A stretch of 23,311 nt of DNA from JBIKWM01 sp044356305. GTDB taxonomy: Bacteria; Bacteroidota; Bacteroidia; UBA10329. The notes beneath the pieces were generated by a model, which worked only from the letters and a program-made list of their open reading frames with translations, made no database searches and had not been told where the DNA came from. How positions within the stretch are numbered: position 1 is the stretch's first letter; each line of letters opens with the position of its first letter. A program made the position numbers and the translations under genes. Of the stretch, positions 21,830 through 23,311 are shown piece by piece. The stretch is taken from the NCBI GenBank assembly GCA_044356305.1, contig JBIKWM010000045.1, forward strand, positions 1 through 23,311. Reading direction: 5' to 3'.

Positions 21830-23077
21830 TTATTTTCCCCGCAGCACCCGCAGCAACAGCTTGGGCATGGCCGAAAGTCCCGAATGATGGATCTTGACCA
21901 GTTCGTGACTGATATATGCCTGAAGCCCTTGACTTTGCTTAATTCTCCGAAGGCAGAAATCGAAGAACCTTGGGTAGTTGATCAGTTTCTGTAAGGTGTG
22001 GCTCACACGCAGTTCTTTCCATGTTTTCTGATACAGTTCGGAATCATATCTCGACAAACTGGCTGCACTCAGGTCATTCTCTTTCAGGGCCTTTATCAAT
22101 GTAGATGCTGCCACCCTGCCACAACGCATGGCGTTGCCGACACCTTCTCCGCTCATGGGGTCAATCATGGATGCGGCATCGCCTATCAGTATTACCCGGT
22201 CGGACGAGAGCTTCCTTTTCTTCGAACCCAGCGGCAGTCCATGGCCCTTCACCGTCTCCAAAGGCCGGGCATCTGCAAATCTGTCGCGCAGCATAGGATG
22301 CTCTTTGATCATGCGGTCCATCACCTCGCGCAGGTTCACTTTCCGTGTGCTCACCTCGCTTGATAACATCCCGATACCCACATTGGCCCTGCCGTTCGGC
22401 ATCGGGAATATCCACAGGTAGCCGGGCAGTATCTCTTTCAGGAAAATGAGTTCAATGCTGTTGTATTGATCAAACCCCTTCACATTCTCCCAGTATTGGC
22501 GAAGTCCGGCACTGTGGTGGTCGCGTTCGACCGGTATGCGCAAAGTTTTTTTATTTACAACAGAATGCGCACCATCGGCCCCTACCACAGCTTTGGCTCT
22601 GATAAGGCCCTGGTCAGTTGTTAGGGTAACACCATCGGTCAGAATTTCTAGATCAGTTACGCTGCAGCCTTGAATAATCTCAATATCGCCAAGGTCGCGC
22701 ACTGCCTCATACATGAAGTTGTCGAACACTTCGCGCCTACATACATAGCCCACGCGCACATCGTTGCCCCCGAACCTGAGCGTCACCTCAACTCCTCCGG
22801 GCGACACAACCAACAGACCGGACGAAGGCAGTTTCTCCGCCAGATGCTTGAAACGGTCAGCCAGTTCAGGGCTCATCCAGCCCAATTGGTTTATTACATC
22901 AAAACTGAGGGCATCGCCACAGGTCTTGTCGCGAGGAAAAGTGCTCCTTTCAATCAAGGCCACTTTCAGTCCCTGACCTCGCAGCATATAGGCACATGAA
23001 CATCCGCCTGGGCCCGCACCTATAATGGCTACATCATAAATTGGCCGCAGGGCTTCGGCTTGTTTGGTTCTGATCAT
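21830..23077 (-). CDS. Geranylgeranyl-reductase-family FAD-dependent oxidoreductase
   Basis: This 415-aa flavoprotein has the Rossmann signature DVAIIGAGPGGCSCAYML (GxGxxG at 20-25), the FPRDKTCGDAL segment typical of the geranylgeranyl reductase family, VVGADGAHSVV, and the second FAD motif LIGDAASMIDPMSGEGVGNAM. Family members reduce isoprenoid double bonds or oxidise other lipid-like substrates, and which applies here is unknown. The ATG at 23077 is chosen. A longer frame begins with TTG at 23110, but that codon lies inside TTAATTTG (23115-23108, minus strand), a one-mismatch -7 box that would start transcription downstream of it. Confidence 0.9.
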   Translation of the reverse strand: MIRTKQAEALRPIYDVAIIGAGPGGCSCAYMLRGQGLKVALIERSTFPRDKTCGDALSFDVINQLGWMSPELADRFKHLAEKLPSSGLLVVSPGGVEVTLRFGGNDVRVGYVCRREVFDNFMYEAVRDLGDIEIIQGCSVTDLEILTDGVTLTTDQGLIRAKAVVGADGAHSVVNKKTLRIPVERDHHSAGLRQYWENVKGFDQYNSIELIFLKEILPGYLWIFPMPNGRANVGIGMLSSEVSTRKVNLREVMDRMIKEHPMLRDRFADARPLETVKGHGLPLGSKKRKLSSDRVILIGDAASMIDPMSGEGVGNAMRCGRVAASTLIKALKENDLSAASLSRYDSELYQKTWKELRVSHTLQKLINYPRFFDFCLRRIKQSQGLQAYISHELVKIHHSGLSAMPKLLLRVLRGK

Positions 23078-23107
23078 GTGGGCGGCAAAGATGGGGCAGC
23101 TGTCTGC

Positions 23108-23115
23108 CAAATTAA
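23108..23115 (-). promoter_or_regulatory. Candidate -7 box for the flavoprotein gene
   Basis: On the minus strand this reads TTAATTTG, one base from the TAnnTTTG consensus, about 30 bases upstream of the ATG at 23077. No convincing -33 element was found. Confidence 0.35.
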
Positions 23116-23242
23116 ATGCTGATATAAACAGGAGTTATGATGGGACATGGTTTATGACGATGCAATAACTTCATAAGTACAGAACACCTGAATTTCCTTC
23201 AATGATCAATGCCTACTTTAGGTGTAATACTCCCCAAAAATT

Positions 23243-23274
23243 GGACAGGTAGCTAAGAAGAGCTAACCTTGTCC
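23243..23274 (+). repeat. Imperfect hairpin just before the transposase start
   Basis: GGACAGGTAGCT (23243-23254) pairs with AGCTAACCTTGTCC (23261-23274) around AAGAAG, with two bulged bases in the right arm. It ends three bases before the ATG at 23278, where it could hide the translation start when read through from an outside promoter. Confidence 0.6.
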
Positions 23275-23277
23275 GAG

Positions 23278-23311
23278 ATGAGTGAAAAGAGAAGCAGAAG
23301 GCGGTTCACCG
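23278..23311 (+). CDS. Transposase N terminus (OrfA-like), cut by window edge
   Basis: The last 34 bases encode MSEKRSRRRFT, the basic start seen in many IS3-family OrfA proteins, just before their helix-turn-helix. Only 11 codons are visible, so the call rests on this start and on the terminal-repeat-like sequence 55 bases upstream. Confidence 0.5.
   Translation, partial: MSEKRSRRRFT

Larger units (their letters stand above)
23223..23311 (+). mobile_element. Left end of an IS3-like insertion sequence
   Basis: The segment begins TGTAATACTCCCCAAAAATT, with the 5'-TG end and C/A-rich terminal-repeat style of the IS3 family. An imperfect hairpin follows, and then a transposase-like start that runs off the window. 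The right terminal repeat and target duplication lie outside, so the boundary at 23223 is inferred from the TG dinucleotide and the terminal-repeat appearance. Confidence 0.6.

Overview
The window looks like a chromosomal segment of a member of the Bacteroidota (Flavobacteriia-like), with an accessory block at the left end and the start of an insertion sequence at the right end. The assignment is an inference from gene families: a TonB-dependent receptor with an N-terminal carboxypeptidase-regulatory-like domain, a BatA-type vWA membrane protein coupled to a dihydroorotase-like gene, tandem-domain universal stress proteins, a three-part proton-translocating transhydrogenase and a small lysine-rich protein of a kind common in this phylum. 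Most starts lack a clear Shine-Dalgarno, and several TAnnTTTG-like -7 boxes are present. No tRNA, rRNA or CRISPR array was seen.

Layout. 1-1945: three plus-strand genes linked by 4-base ATGA overlaps and visibly more A+T-rich than the rest: an unrecognised protein cut by the window edge, a second unrecognised protein, and a uracil-DNA-glycosylase-superfamily protein. 1946-2202: a spacer with short coding-like remnants and a tandem array of eight 8-bp units. 2203-5904: a minus-strand coupled operon (beta-CASP metallo-beta-lactamase RNase, ArnT/PMT-like glycosyltransferase, bestrophin). 6046-7898: a plus-strand stress unit (universal stress protein, 61-aa two-TM protein, universal stress protein). 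7899-8352: a 454-bp non-coding gap. 8353-10800: a TonB-dependent receptor. 11060-11226: a 35-aa basic protein followed by a strong terminator.

11337-12569: a cupin gene and a TetR-family regulator, divergent, separated by 66 bp that hold a perfect 15-bp palindrome overlapping a -7 box. This is the clearest regulatory circuit in the window. 12580-15857: a minus-strand pair, the BatA-like protein and a dihydroorotase homologue that has lost most of its metal ligands, coupled by ATGA. 15929-16782: a DinB-like protein and a DUF1801 protein. 16909-21625: pntAA, pntAB and pntB, followed by a secreted GH13 alpha-glucosidase whose GTG start overlaps the pntB stop. 21830-23077: a geranylgeranyl-reductase-family flavoprotein on the minus strand. 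23223-23311: the left end of an IS3-like element with the first codons of its transposase.

Best candidates for something new are the left accessory cassette (two unknown genes translationally coupled to an atypical UDG-fold gene, cut by the window edge), the TetR/cupin operator, the catalytically dead dihydroorotase tied to a BatA-like protein, and the transhydrogenase/alpha-glucosidase coupling.
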